Part shown: positions 24,643 to 33,508 of the stretch, piece after piece
Layout of the letters: each line of letters opens with the position of its first letter
Numbering within the stretch: the first letter of the stretch is position 1
DNA from: a virus
IMG/VR virus record: IMGVR_UViG_3300022752_000063
Coordinates: 1-64,000 of that record
DNA length: 64,000 nt
Direction: 5' to 3' (one strand)
Position numbers and translations under genes: made by a program
The notes under the pieces: model-generated
Database searches by the model: none
What the model saw: the letters and a program-made list of their open reading frames with translations, nothing else
What the model was told of the DNA's origin: nothing

Positions 24643-25866
24643 ATGCCTTGTACGAATATTGAGAATCTTCTGATTACTGAGTCCGGCCGTATCGGTGCGG
24701 ATATCTATCGGAAGACTTTGAACACGTCCCCGTGGACGACTCTGGTTAAGCAGGAAGCTTGGCCGGATGAAATGGGAACCACCGTTAACGTTCTGATCTA
24801 TGAGCGGACCCTGCCGGCTTCCGGTGCTGGGATCACCTTCACGGACGTTGCGTATAACGGCGTTGCCACCCAAGTGATCGGCGCTACCCCCACCGGCTCC
24901 AACACCGGCCCGGGAACCTGCGCTGTCGCCGGTGACAACCTCGGCTTCGCCCAGACCCTCCGCACTTACAACCTCCAACAGGCTGCGATCAACTCCCCTG
25001 ATATCTGCTTGAACGACCTTCGCTTCCCCGTGAAGCGCCAAGAACAGCTTCGCAATATCATGGCGGTTCTCACCGAGAACACGCAGTATGCTTGGGAAAA
25101 CCGTTACCGCGACGAGTTCGTTCGTCTCGCTAACTACAACGTCAACGCCAACCAGACTGAGCTTTTGGCGGCCTCCGGCCAGACCAAGGGTTCTTTCAGC
25201 ACGACCAATCTGCCTACGAGCCGGTTGACCCAGGGCATCCTGCGGTACTTCTACTCTCGGTTGATCCGTGACGGCGCTGGTCAGAATGCGTATGGCAAGG
25301 AAAACGGCGCTCCCGTGTTCTTGCTCATCACCTCCCCCGAGGCTTCTGACGACCTCATCAAGCTCAACGCGGACATCCGTCAGGATCTCCGTTGGGCCAA
25401 ACCCAGCGAACTGATCCAGCCTCTCGGCGTGGAACGTAGCTATGCTGGTTTCTACCACTTGGTGGACACCATGACTCCTCGCTACGACCTCGTCGGCGGT
25501 GCTTGGGTTCGTCGCTATCCGTATGCCACCGACGCCAATGCGTCGAAGGGCACTCGGTTCATCCCGAATCCCGCGTACTTCACGGCGGAATACGAAGATT
25601 CCATCATCTTCCATCCCGACGTGTTCACCTCGCTGGTCGCGAAGCCCATCTCCGGAACCGGAGCTGCTAGCTTTGACCCGCAGAGCTATCGCGGTGACTT
25701 CCGCTGGCGGAATATCCCCAGCCGGGATTGTAACCCCGACGGTACGATCGGATTCTTCCGGGCGATCTTCTCGTCCGGTTCGAAGCCGGTTCGTCCTGAA
25801 CTCGGTGTGGTTATCCGCCACAAGCGCTGCGCGGCCGACTTCGGCCTCGTTGGCTGCTACTCGTAA
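24643..25866 (+). CDS. Major capsid protein, 407 aa
   Basis: Begins MPCTNIENLLITESGRIGAD. Length, place after the scaffold, codon use biased towards C-ending codons (unlike the neighbouring genes), strong AAGGAG site, long leader, and a strong terminator after it all mark the most expressed virion gene. Segments such as DEMGTTVNVLIYERTLPASG and IIFHPDVFTSLVAKPISG suit an HK97-type capsid fold, although sequence alone cannot prove the fold. Confidence 0.85.
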   Translation: MPCTNIENLLITESGRIGADIYRKTLNTSPWTTLVKQEAWPDEMGTTVNVLIYERTLPASGAGITFTDVAYNGVATQVIGATPTGSNTGPGTCAVAGDNLGFAQTLRTYNLQQAAINSPDICLNDLRFPVKRQEQLRNIMAVLTENTQYAWENRYRDEFVRLANYNVNANQTELLAASGQTKGSFSTTNLPTSRLTQGILRYFYSRLIRDGAGQNAYGKENGAPVFLLITSPEASDDLIKLNADIRQDLRWAKPSELIQPLGVERSYAGFYHLVDTMTPRYDLVGGAWVRRYPYATDANASKGTRFIPNPAYFTAEYEDSIIFHPDVFTSLVAKPISGTGAASFDPQSYRGDFRWRNIPSRDCNPDGTIGFFRAIFSSGSKPVRPELGVVIRHKRCAADFGLVGCYS

Positions 25867-25881
25867 TTGAGTAACTAGATT

Positions 25882-25925
25882 GAAGGGGGGCGTAGGTCAC
25901 ATCCCTGCGCCTCCCTTCTTTTTAT
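25882..25925 (+). terminator. Strong rho-independent terminator after the capsid gene
   Basis: GAAGGGGGGCGTAGG pairs with CCTGCGCCTCCCTTC over 15 positions with one mismatch and one wobble, loop of 7, followed by TTTTT. It separates the highly expressed capsid message from the genes downstream. Confidence 0.85.
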
Positions 25926-26022
25926 AAATATGAATTGCGGATGTCCCGAGTGCATGGCAAAACACGGTCGTGGTCCTACCATGGTCGTGATTGCTGTCGC
26001 TCCTAACAAAGGAGACAAAAAT

Positions 26023-26274
26023 ATGAAGATTGCTACGTTTGCAGTCCCGAAAGGGTTTACTCCGCCCGAAGGCGTTGTCGAGGGGGACACGTTCGAAGCT
26101 ATGGCCACGTTTAAACACGGTGGCAAAACTTTGGACTTGGTTTCCATCGAAGGTGCCGAAGCGGAAGCTCCTGAAAAAGAAATGGAGTCGGAGACTCCGA
26201 GCAAGGCACCCGCCGAAGCCGGATTCGCTGACGCCATTGAAATGGGCGTTGCCCCCGAAGGAAAGATGGCTTGA
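26023..26274 (+). CDS. Small head-region protein, 83 aa
   Basis: The ATG at 26023 (MKIATFAVPKGFTPPEGV) has AAAGGAG 8 bases upstream and is preferred. The frame is open back to an ATG at 25930, which would add a Cys-rich peptide (MNCGCPECMAKHG) but lacks a ribosome site; that extension looks protein-like and may be real. The C-terminal half is Glu/Pro-rich and flexible. Possibly a capsid accessory protein. Confidence 0.6.
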   Translation: MKIATFAVPKGFTPPEGVVEGDTFEAMATFKHGGKTLDLVSIEGAEAEAPEKEMESETPSKAPAEAGFADAIEMGVAPEGKMA

Positions 26275-26589
26275 GTGAAGCGTGAGGTGAAGGGCGAAGG
26301 CTGGAAAGAGTTTGTCTGCGCGATTGTCGAGCAGGGGATTCACGATCTAGACTTCGCCCTCACCGCACCTGTTGGCCGTAAGCTTGACCCGAAGAACTAT
26401 TTCACCGCTTTGCATTTTGATTTGTTTTTTGATCAGGTTCCTGGGTTGTGCGAAGCCGCCAATATTCGAGTATCGGCTGAAGCCATCGAAAAAAAAGTGC
26501 GAGGAAAGATTGACAAACTCAGAACTATCAGGAATAGAAGAAGGGAGAAACTATGTCACAACCATATCAAGCAAACATCGAATTCGTAA
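26275..26589 (+). CDS. Hypothetical protein, 104 aa
   Basis: A GTG directly after the upstream TGA starts a helical protein (KGEGWKEFVCAIVEQGIHDL). The last 12 codons overlap the next gene. Possibly a head-completion or assembly protein from its place; no motif is recognisable. Confidence 0.6.
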   Translation: MKREVKGEGWKEFVCAIVEQGIHDLDFALTAPVGRKLDPKNYFTALHFDLFFDQVPGLCEAANIRVSAEAIEKKVRGKIDKLRTIRNRRREKLCHNHIKQTSNS

Positions 26590-26864
26590 GCCAGCTCCGC
26601 AGGGCTTTGAAATTCGGTCAGATCACTAGGAATCAACTTCTTGGGACTGGAAATAATCTCCAAGGTTCGAGGGCATACCCGGCAGGAAATGATTTTGTTC
26701 AGAATTTCAAACGGGCAATTGCCACAGGGCAGATCACCAATGCTCAGATTGCCAACCCCGGCCTTATCGGTGATGTTGGTACTTATACTCAAGCAGACAA
26801 AGATTTTGTATTGGAATGCAACCGAGCTGGTGCTTTTGGCCAGTTGGTTGGAACCGTAAGTTAA
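26553..26864 (+). CDS. Small virion-region protein with three internal repeats, 103 aa
   Basis: The unit [DE]FV..x.RA...GQI occurs three times: EFVSQLRRALKFGQI (10-24), DFVQNFKRAIATGQI (about 47-61) and DFVLECNRAGAFGQL (about 83-97). A fourth copy opens the next protein. The repeats are helical and likely bind a repeated or symmetric partner such as a capsid lattice. Function unknown. Confidence 0.65.
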   Translation: MSQPYQANIEFVSQLRRALKFGQITRNQLLGTGNNLQGSRAYPAGNDFVQNFKRAIATGQITNAQIANPGLIGDVGTYTQADKDFVLECNRAGAFGQLVGTVS

Positions 26865-26874
26865 GGAGATATAA

Positions 26875-27519
26875 ATGCAGACAAACGCACCAGCAGGATC
26901 AGAGTGGGTAGATCAGTTTAACAGGGCAGTTGCTTTTCAGCAGATCAATATTGATCAGGCTGGGTTGCCAGCTCATGCTTCTACGCATGCGACAGGTGGT
27001 TCTGATCCCATATCTGCACTTTCTATTGGGGCTTTGCCTACACCTTTAATTCTTTCTGGATATAACTTTACCGCTACCGGAAACACTACCGCCGATGTTG
27101 TACAAGCAACGTATACATTTCCAGGTGGTTGTTTAGGAGCTAACGGAACGCTCGAAGGAAATTTCTGGGCTACTTGCACAGGTTCTGCTAATGGCAAAAG
27201 AATTAGAGCTTTTATTTCTAACACAAACAACGGTACAGCGGGTACCCGTTTTGTTAATTTCAATATCGGGGCACAATCCGCAACCGCTATTGTTGGGATG
27301 AGAGGCTTCCTATTATTTAATAGAAACGCACAAAATTCACAAATTATTCAACCTTCTGCCTCTGGTGGCACAGGAAGTACTTTTTCTGGGTTTGTGTTTG
27401 AAGAACTAGCAATTGACACTAGTCAGACTTTTTATGTCACGGTTGCGCTACAGAAAGATACTGGCGCTGAATCTTTCCAACTAAAGTTGGCTAGGCTCGT
27501 AGCTACTTACAGCGTTTAA
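26875..27519 (+). CDS. Putative head-fibre or decoration protein, 214 aa
   Basis: Residues 9-23 (EWVDQFNRAVAFQQI) repeat the unit of the preceding gene. The rest is Gly/Thr/Ala-rich beta structure (HASTHATGGSDPISALSIGA is a typical fibre-shaft sequence) with a compact C-terminal domain. Likely anchored by the repeat unit and exposed by the beta domain. AAGGAG upstream supports the start. Confidence 0.65.
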   Translation: MQTNAPAGSEWVDQFNRAVAFQQINIDQAGLPAHASTHATGGSDPISALSIGALPTPLILSGYNFTATGNTTADVVQATYTFPGGCLGANGTLEGNFWATCTGSANGKRIRAFISNTNNGTAGTRFVNFNIGAQSATAIVGMRGFLLFNRNAQNSQIIQPSASGGTGSTFSGFVFEELAIDTSQTFYVTVALQKDTGAESFQLKLARLVATYSV

Positions 27520-27523
27520 TTTT

Positions 27524-27838
27524 ATGGCACTCTATCCAGAAGGTACAGCACCCCAACCTCTCGACGACCAACAGAGGGCGTTAAATAAAGGAAACGAACT
27601 CTCTAGACAGGACCTAGGACAAAACGGAGCTGTTGTTTTGGCCGCCGGAAATCTTACTGCTGGTTCGTATGTTTCTCTTGTTGTGTTGACAGCCACTACA
27701 ATCTCAAGTATCACAGCTCCTGGTATTACTAACTCTTCATCATTGACTGGAGTGTCGCTTGCTGCTGGAACTGTTATCAAAGGCGACATCCGAGCAGTTA
27801 CGCTTACTAGCGGTCTTGCTATTTTGTACAAGGCGTAG
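27524..27838 (+). CDS. Small structural protein, 104 aa
   Basis: Begins MALYPEGTAPQPLDDQQRAL, close to the N-terminus of the structural protein at 23091 (YFPENNNPLPLD). The rest is a small beta domain rich in Ala, Thr and Val. Possibly a capsid decoration protein sharing an attachment peptide with that protein. Confidence 0.6.
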   Translation: MALYPEGTAPQPLDDQQRALNKGNELSRQDLGQNGAVVLAAGNLTAGSYVSLVVLTATTISSITAPGITNSSSLTGVSLAAGTVIKGDIRAVTLTSGLAILYKA

Positions 27839-27842
27839 TCTA

Positions 27843-27992
27843 ATGGAACCCTTAGAGGGCGGGAACGAAATTTTACCGCCATCTGAAGAAGATCTCTTAG
27901 CCTGTATCAAATATCTTAGTGACGAGGGTTTTATTACCTTATACCAAGACGAGAACGACGAGTGGTTTGTCAAAATCGCAAAAAACGTGTAG
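27843..27992 (+). CDS. Small acidic protein, 49 aa
   Basis: Begins MEPLEGGNEILPPSEEDLLA, acidic, ending with a strand-forming stretch (DEWFVKIAKNV). It starts 2 bases after the previous stop. It looks like a small winged-helix fragment (LACIKYLSDEGFITLYQ). Function unknown. Confidence 0.55.
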   Translation: MEPLEGGNEILPPSEEDLLACIKYLSDEGFITLYQDENDEWFVKIAKNV

Positions 27993-28001
27993 AGTAAATG
28001 T

Positions 28002-28199
28002 ATGGGCACCAAAGATAACGAGCGCTTGGCTAGGATTGAGACCAAGCTTGACGCTACGTTGAGCCACCTCAACGATCACGAGGATAGGCTCCGCAAGGTA
28101 GAACAGGCTTGGTGGAAACAGTCGGCCGTGTTTGGTTCCTTGATAGCTTGTATATCTTGGTTTGGTCCGATTATTAGAAAACATATTTTCGGCTCGTAA
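28002..28199 (+). CDS. XhlA-like holin-associated membrane protein, 65 aa
   Basis: An N-terminal coiled coil (ERLARIETKLDATLSHLNDH) is followed by one C-terminal membrane helix (VFGSLIACISWFGPII) and a basic end. This is the layout of XhlA-type proteins, which act with holins. It opens the lysis cassette and is followed by the spanin-like and holin-like genes. Confidence 0.65.
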   Translation: MGTKDNERLARIETKLDATLSHLNDHEDRLRKVEQAWWKQSAVFGSLIACISWFGPIIRKHIFGS

Positions 28200-28227
28200 T
28201 TGTTACGCATGGAGCTATATTAAGCCC

Positions 28228-28614
28228 ATGAGAATATTAATCCTTCCGTTACTGTTATTGGCCGGTTGTTCCACAATTAAGCCAGTAGGTTCTCCCGAAT
28301 TTGGCGGTGTAACCAAGAAGGTTGATGCTGTTGAACAGGCAGTCAACGCCGGGGATCTACCCGCTATTAAGAAGGAGTTTGGTAGCTTAAAGTCCCAGCT
28401 TTCTTCCGCCCAAGCTGCTTGCGAAGCCCAAGCTGGTGACTACGAGCGCATCGTCAAGGAAGCCAATGATTGGAAGGCCAAGCAAAGGAAAGCCTTAAAG
28501 GAGCTATGGATCTACCGTGGTGCTCTTATTGCTTTGGGACTGTGGGTCTTTAGGGGCTTTATCTTTGGTGGCATTATGTTCGTGGCTAGGAAGTTTGTGG
28601 GGATTCCTTGGTGA
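28228..28614 (+). CDS. Probable unimolecular spanin (lipoprotein with C-terminal membrane helix), 128 aa
   Basis: The N-terminus MRILILPLLLLAGCSTIKP ends in a lipobox (LAGC), so the protein should be lipidated and sent to the outer membrane. A periplasmic coiled coil follows (FGSLKSQLSSAQAACEAQAG), and residues about 94-122 form a hydrophobic membrane segment. A lipoprotein that also has an inner-membrane anchor is the hallmark of u-spanins, which fuse the two membranes at lysis. The upstream in-frame extension to 28162 lacks a signal peptide and is rejected. Confidence 0.75.
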   Translation: MRILILPLLLLAGCSTIKPVGSPEFGGVTKKVDAVEQAVNAGDLPAIKKEFGSLKSQLSSAQAACEAQAGDYERIVKEANDWKAKQRKALKELWIYRGALIALGLWVFRGFIFGGIMFVARKFVGIPW

Positions 28615-28955
28615 ACTTCCTTAAAACAAACGTACAGGGCTTAATAGCCCTCCTAGGAGCTCTTGGACTGTTCTTTGGGCTGGGACCCCTCCTTCAGCAT
28701 ATTGACCCTACAGCGGGCGTTATAGACATCGGAGCACTACACTTATTGGTATTCGGGACAGTTAAGTTCCTGTTGGGGGTATTTGTTGTTTGGCTGGTGA
28801 TCTCTTTTGACTGGGCCCCATTTGACAAATACTTGGACACAAATGCATTTGCGGATGACTTCAAAGACATGAAGGCGGAAGTAAAAGCCAAGCTACTGGT
28901 CTATCTCTTTATGGGTCTTTTGGTTACATTCGCCCTGTGTACCCGAGGTTCATAA
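28611..28955 (+). CDS. Putative holin, 114 aa
   Basis: The GTG at 28611 overlaps the previous TGA (GTGA). Three hydrophobic helices are visible: about 8-28, 41-62 and 95-109, with a charged stretch (DDFKDMKAEVKAKL) between the last two. Size, helices and place between spanin and endolysin fit a holin that opens the inner membrane for the endolysin. Confidence 0.65.
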   Translation: MNFLKTNVQGLIALLGALGLFFGLGPLLQHIDPTAGVIDIGALHLLVFGTVKFLLGVFVVWLVISFDWAPFDKYLDTNAFADDFKDMKAEVKAKLLVYLFMGLLVTFALCTRGS

Positions 28956-29494
28956 ATGCTTCGATTTCTACAGCTTTGGGCCTTGCGACGTTGCTTCTCT
29001 TTGGAGGATCTGGAATGGGAAGTCCTAACTCGGAAGATCCTCGCCGTGGAGAAATCCTGTCGTATGCGAGAACAACAATTGGAATCAAAGAAGAAACAAA
29101 CAACAACGACGGGGAAGAAGTCGAAGAAATCCTCAAAAGCGTCGGGCTCGAAGGAACGGGATCGCCGTGGTGTGCGGCCTACGTCGTATGGGTTGGCGAC
29201 TCTGCCCTCGGGAGAGATCATAATCCCTACCCGAGAAGTGCGTGGTCGCCTGATTTCGTACGAAACCCCCAATGGAATCGGGGGTCTGGTCGAGTGCCCC
29301 TCCCCGCTTCGACCTTCGGAATCTATTTCTCCTCGCTCAAAAGGGTCGGGCACACGGGCCTGATCGAAAGGATATCCGGCGATTTTGCTGTAACGATTGA
29401 GGGCAACACCAACAATGGGGGTAGCAGAGATGGTGATGGCGTGTACCGACGCCGGCGTCTCTTGGATTCCCTGTTAGCAAAGGATTGGTTGTGA
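28937..29494 (+). CDS. CHAP-domain endolysin with N-terminal signal or anchor, 185 aa
   Basis: A hydrophobic N-terminal segment (STALGLATLLLFGGSG, about 11-26) may be a signal peptide or signal-arrest-release anchor. The CHAP-like cysteine peptidase/amidase core has Cys79 in SPWCAAYVVWV, His139 in RVGHTGLIE, and an acidic/Asn site at 155-157 in TIEGNTN. GTG start within the holin gene (19-base overlap). It cuts peptidoglycan during lysis. Confidence 0.8.
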   Translation: MYPRFINASISTALGLATLLLFGGSGMGSPNSEDPRRGEILSYARTTIGIKEETNNNDGEEVEEILKSVGLEGTGSPWCAAYVVWVGDSALGRDHNPYPRSAWSPDFVRNPQWNRGSGRVPLPASTFGIYFSSLKRVGHTGLIERISGDFAVTIEGNTNNGGSRDGDGVYRRRRLLDSLLAKDWL

Positions 29495-29901
29495 GTTTAC
29501 GAATCGGAGCCATAGGGGTACAGAGGGTTTCGGCCAAGCTGATGGAACACGGATTCCAAGTTAGCCTCCCCGTGTTTGATTCGGGATACGATTTGGTGTC
29601 TGATTGGAATGGAAAACTCCATCGGATTCAAGTTAAATCCACCGTAGGAAACGAGGACCAACGTAGACGAAAGATCAAATTTTTGGCGGTCAAAGGTCCG
29701 GGTTACGGGTGGGGTGCCAAGATGAATTGCGCCAAAAAGAAAAGTATTTATAGTCGTAACGATTGCGATACCTTTATATTTTATCATCTGGTACAAGATG
29801 CTTTGTTTGTGATGCCTAGATCCAAAATGCCCAAGACTAAGTCTATTTATCTGGCCCCCAACTCCAAATGGAGAGATAATTGGGATGTCATCAAAGACTA
29901 G
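29491..29901 (+). CDS. Putative PD-(D/E)XK-fold nuclease, 136 aa
   Basis: The GTG overlaps the endolysin stop (GTGA). The sequence FDSGYDLVSDWNGKLHRIQV with QVKST shows the D...QVK signature of restriction-like or archaeal Holliday-junction-type nucleases, with an N-terminal helix (IGVQRVSAKLMEHGFQV) as in that fold. It sits between lysis and tail genes. Function in the virus unknown. Confidence 0.65.
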   Translation: MSLRIGAIGVQRVSAKLMEHGFQVSLPVFDSGYDLVSDWNGKLHRIQVKSTVGNEDQRRRKIKFLAVKGPGYGWGAKMNCAKKKSIYSRNDCDTFIFYHLVQDALFVMPRSKMPKTKSIYLAPNSKWRDNWDVIKD

Positions 29902-29937
29902 TTGCCGTCTGGTTGATAATACGATACATACGATTCT

Positions 29938-32481
29938 ATGGCTATAGCTGACACCACGTTACTCCTTGAGGGACAACGTGATTTTTCGGGTGGAATGGAT
30001 TCAAGTAAGGTCCCAAATCTCATCGCCCAAAATGCAGTTTCACGTGCGGTCAACGTGACTTTTCGTGGGGGTACTCCGGTAACTCGGCCTGGGTTTAAAC
30101 AATTGATATTGGCAAGTGCTACAACCAACGCCAACGACGGTTTGGAATATTTTGTTAACGGGTTGTTTCAAGGATGTTATTTTTATCAGGACCGACGGGA
30201 GAACTATAGCCCCTGTTTATTTGCCGTAATGAGTGGTCATGTGATCAAAATAAATTTGGGGTCGTACGAAGTTCAAAGAATATTCCCTATTGTCGGAGCT
30301 ACTAACATTATCCAAGGTCAACAATATCAAATCCTCACCGTAGGTACTACCAATTGGACAACTTATGGTGCGTCTTCAAATACTGTTGGTGTTATTTTTA
30401 CCAGCAACACTACAACTGGTGCAGGTTCCGGAACAGCATATGCAAGAGATCCTATCGATCGCTACGCAGATTGCTATTTTGTACAAGCAGAAAATTTTTT
30501 AATAATTCAAGATGGAACCAGTCTCCCGAGAATTTGGGATGGGGACAATCTGTGGATTTCGACAAAAGGTCCCCGTATATCTTACGGCAATGTAACAAAT
30601 TCGATTGGTGCTATTTCTGAGGTTCCAATCGGGACTGTGATGGCGTACGGACAAGGAAGATTATTCGTCTCCAATACAGAGCGAACTTCCGGAACGGCTG
30701 GTGATTTAGCTTATGGCGGGAGTACCGGTCAAGTTTCAATTGCGTCAGGGGCAGGTGTTTCTGGGGCAGCCACCTATTTAATCACCACCTCGACAAACCA
30801 TGGCTATTCCACCGGTGATTTTGTTACTATTTCAGGACATTCTTCAAGTAATGGCGTTAACGGAACTTGGAAAATAACTGTTATGTCCCCAACTACATTT
30901 AACATAGCGGCTGCAAGTCCTAGTGCTGCCACTTCCGGAACAGGTGGGTATGTGGCTAAAGCGAATGCTGGGGCGGCGTCAGATCTTCTTCGATTTACGG
31001 AAACAACCTATTTGGATGAAGGTGGCTCTCTACAAGTTCCTGGGTTCTTGGGAAAAATTACTGGCATGATTTTTATGCCAGTTCAGGATTCTGGAGCTGG
31101 CCAAGGGGATCTTTTGGTGTTCTGTGAGACTGGCGTTATTTCTTTGTCGGTAGCTGTGCCTAGATCAGAATGGAAAAATACAGCCGGATTTCAGCGTATT
31201 GCCTTGGCTTCGATTGGGTCCACTGGTCAAGAGTCTTTGACTACGGCCAATGGTGACGTGTTTTTCAGGTCCTTTGACGGACTTCGTACTTACCGGAATG
31301 CCAGAGCCGAGTTTAACTCTTTCGGGCGGGTTCCTATCTCTGCGGAAATGAATGGTGTTTTAAACTACGACACAAAAAGCATGTTGAAGAATTGTAGCGC
31401 AATTGTGTTTGATAATCGTTTTCTTTTCACCGCCACACCACAAATTTCCTATAAAAATGTGCCAATCTCACAGTTGACAAAAAGACCCATCACATTTTCC
31501 ACTATCGTCGCCCTTGATTTCACTACCTTGGCTTCGGTGGGGGCCCAACGGGCTTCGTGTTATGACGGTATGTGGAAGGGATTGGATGTGACAAAATTGG
31601 TCACGGGAGTTGTGCAAGGAAAACCAAGGGCCTTTGCTTTTTGTGTTGATTATAATGTCAACGCCACCAACACAGTTTGGGAATTATCTCCAGACAACTA
31701 CGAGGATCAGCCCGTAAATTCAGATGCGGTCCCAATCACATCTATTTTGGAAACACGCAGTTTTCAACTTGGCTCACCCGCTGAAATAAAAAAACTTATC
31801 CGAGCAGATCTTTGGCTTGGGTCTTTACGTGGCACCACCAACTTCAAGGTTTATTGGAGACCGGATGAGTACGCTTGCTGGAGAGAGTGGCATGAATTTT
31901 CCAGATGCGCCACGGTCGACAATTGCGTCGAGACTGGCGTCGGCACGGAATACAACGCAGCTTCCAGCACAGTAACAATCGGATTTTATACTTCAACAAT
32001 TAAGTGGTATCGTATTTCTGTGGCAAATCCAGGAGGTTCTCTCTACACGGAACCTTTAAAATTTATGAATTCCGACAATGCAATTGCCGATTGCACGGCA
32101 ATTGCGAGCGCTCTTACTGACGCTGGTATAACTTTTTCAACGGTAACTCGTTCCGGGACATACCCAGTGATAGCCTACACCATTACCGGCGCCGGCAGTG
32201 ATTTTACGATCATCCCAGTCAGAACCCCTTCGGTAAGTGGTATCGGTGATTGCGAAGATATGTTTGCCCCTAAAAATCTCCAACCACAATATCGTCCGCA
32301 AATTCGTATGCCAACACCTCCCGAAACAGCGGACCCTATTGTTGGGAGACCTTACTATTTCGGGAATGATTTTCAGTTCCGGATTGAGTGGACTGGGCAT
32401 GCCCAACTTACACGTTTTCTTGTCCTCGGTCAGCGACAACTTGAGCAGTATCAAGGGACTGATTATGTGGAGGTTGTCTAA
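29938..32481 (+). CDS. Tail nozzle-like protein, 847 aa
   Basis: The N-terminus RDFSGGMDSSKVPNLIAQNA, followed by SRAVNVTFRGGTPVTRPGFK, is typical of large beta-propeller tail proteins of podoviruses (T7 gp12 or P22 gp10 type). Length and place before the fibre genes agree. It would form the distal tail tube. Its stop overlaps the next start (TAATG). Confidence 0.8.
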   Translation: MAIADTTLLLEGQRDFSGGMDSSKVPNLIAQNAVSRAVNVTFRGGTPVTRPGFKQLILASATTNANDGLEYFVNGLFQGCYFYQDRRENYSPCLFAVMSGHVIKINLGSYEVQRIFPIVGATNIIQGQQYQILTVGTTNWTTYGASSNTVGVIFTSNTTTGAGSGTAYARDPIDRYADCYFVQAENFLIIQDGTSLPRIWDGDNLWISTKGPRISYGNVTNSIGAISEVPIGTVMAYGQGRLFVSNTERTSGTAGDLAYGGSTGQVSIASGAGVSGAATYLITTSTNHGYSTGDFVTISGHSSSNGVNGTWKITVMSPTTFNIAAASPSAATSGTGGYVAKANAGAASDLLRFTETTYLDEGGSLQVPGFLGKITGMIFMPVQDSGAGQGDLLVFCETGVISLSVAVPRSEWKNTAGFQRIALASIGSTGQESLTTANGDVFFRSFDGLRTYRNARAEFNSFGRVPISAEMNGVLNYDTKSMLKNCSAIVFDNRFLFTATPQISYKNVPISQLTKRPITFSTIVALDFTTLASVGAQRASCYDGMWKGLDVTKLVTGVVQGKPRAFAFCVDYNVNATNTVWELSPDNYEDQPVNSDAVPITSILETRSFQLGSPAEIKKLIRADLWLGSLRGTTNFKVYWRPDEYACWREWHEFSRCATVDNCVETGVGTEYNAASSTVTIGFYTSTIKWYRISVANPGGSLYTEPLKFMNSDNAIADCTAIASALTDAGITFSTVTRSGTYPVIAYTITGAGSDFTIIPVRTPSVSGIGDCEDMFAPKNLQPQYRPQIRMPTPPETADPIVGRPYYFGNDFQFRIEWTGHAQLTRFLVLGQRQLEQYQGTDYVEVV

Positions 32482-33170
32482 TGGCTGACGAAACATGTGT
32501 AGAAGTTAATTGTTGTCCCCTTGGGTATACTGTTCTTGGGTTGGGTGGGACTTTGCCTTTGGCTGGGGACGACAGCACAGCCACTGATCCCAACATTGCA
32601 GATGGTCAGTTAGTGCTGGCCGAAGAGGCTGCTTGGGTTCGGTGCAGCATAAGCACGGGTAGTTTGTCCACCTTAACTTCTGTTTCTACCCCTCCAACAT
32701 TGCCTTTTGCGAAAACCAATTTTGAAGATGTGCAAATTGGATATTTTGCGTTTGCGGTATCTATTTTTAAAACCTTTACCTGTACTCTCGGCTCTCCTGT
32801 GATTACAGTCAACAGCACGACTGGTGTTTCGGCAGGGGATATTATTGAATTTGTTACTGGTTATTTTCCGTATGGAACAACAGTCCTAAGCACTTCTTCC
32901 CCAAACATTACTCTGTCCAGTAACGCTTTGGGTTCCACTCCGGTTGGTTTTACCGACACGCTTATCTCTTTCCGGCCAAAAACGGGGCAGGTTAAAATTG
33001 GAGGTCTTCCTTTAATACCTGCCGGAACCGTTGTTAGCAGTTGGAGCTTAAGCTCTGTAACTCTCTCCAACCCAACCATAGCCCCTTCTGCTATGAGCCG
33101 TATTGTGGTGGCCTTTTACCCGGCAGAAATTGACCCCAACGTCACGGACGAAGACGAGCTATTCACTTGA
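32481..33170 (+). CDS. Putative tail structural protein, 229 aa
   Basis: Begins MADETCVEVNCCPLGYTVLG, with clustered Cys at 6-12. The rest is Thr/Ser/Val-rich beta structure without a known motif, ending in an acidic tail (NVTDEDELFT). Coupled to the nozzle gene; probably a tail or fibre-adaptor component. Confidence 0.6.
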   Translation: MADETCVEVNCCPLGYTVLGLGGTLPLAGDDSTATDPNIADGQLVLAEEAAWVRCSISTGSLSTLTSVSTPPTLPFAKTNFEDVQIGYFAFAVSIFKTFTCTLGSPVITVNSTTGVSAGDIIEFVTGYFPYGTTVLSTSSPNITLSSNALGSTPVGFTDTLISFRPKTGQVKIGGLPLIPAGTVVSSWSLSSVTLSNPTIAPSAMSRIVVAFYPAEIDPNVTDEDELFT

Positions 33171-33202
33171 CTTGGAAATACTTTTACAGGAGATAGATTT
33201 CA

Positions 33203-33508
33203 ATGGCTGGCGTAAAAATCTCGAATCTTACTGAGCTGACGGGTACGCCTTCAGATGCTGCTATTCTGCCAATTGTTTCTGGCGGTATCACCCAAAAGGT
33301 TACCATTGCCAATCTGAAAACCCTTATTCCGGCAGGTTCGGGAGCAAGGGGTGGTGTTGGTAATTTGGTTTTTTGGGAAAACCCAACAAATGTTTCTGTT
33401 AGCTACCAGATAAGTTCTGGGGCAAATGCCGGTTCTTTTGGTCCTATCGGAATTGACAACGGAATCACAGTCACGGTTCCGGATGGTTCAACTTGGAGTA
33501 TTGTCTAA
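33203..33508 (+). CDS. Short tail-fibre-type protein, 101 aa
   Basis: KISNLTELTGTPSDAAILPI at 5-24, then TQKVTIANLKTLIP, is a common N-terminal part of phage fibre proteins, but here the gene stops after about 100 residues. It may be an adaptor or a separated fibre N-terminus. AGGAG lies upstream, and its stop overlaps the next start (TAATG). Confidence 0.65.
   Translation: MAGVKISNLTELTGTPSDAAILPIVSGGITQKVTIANLKTLIPAGSGARGGVGNLVFWENPTNVSVSYQISSGANAGSFGPIGIDNGITVTVPDGSTWSIV

Noticed and set aside
24544-25821. 425-aa open frame on the minus strand across the capsid gene
   Set aside because: It mirrors the strongly biased codon use of the capsid gene, has no ribosome site, and the plus-strand frame is clearly the coding one.
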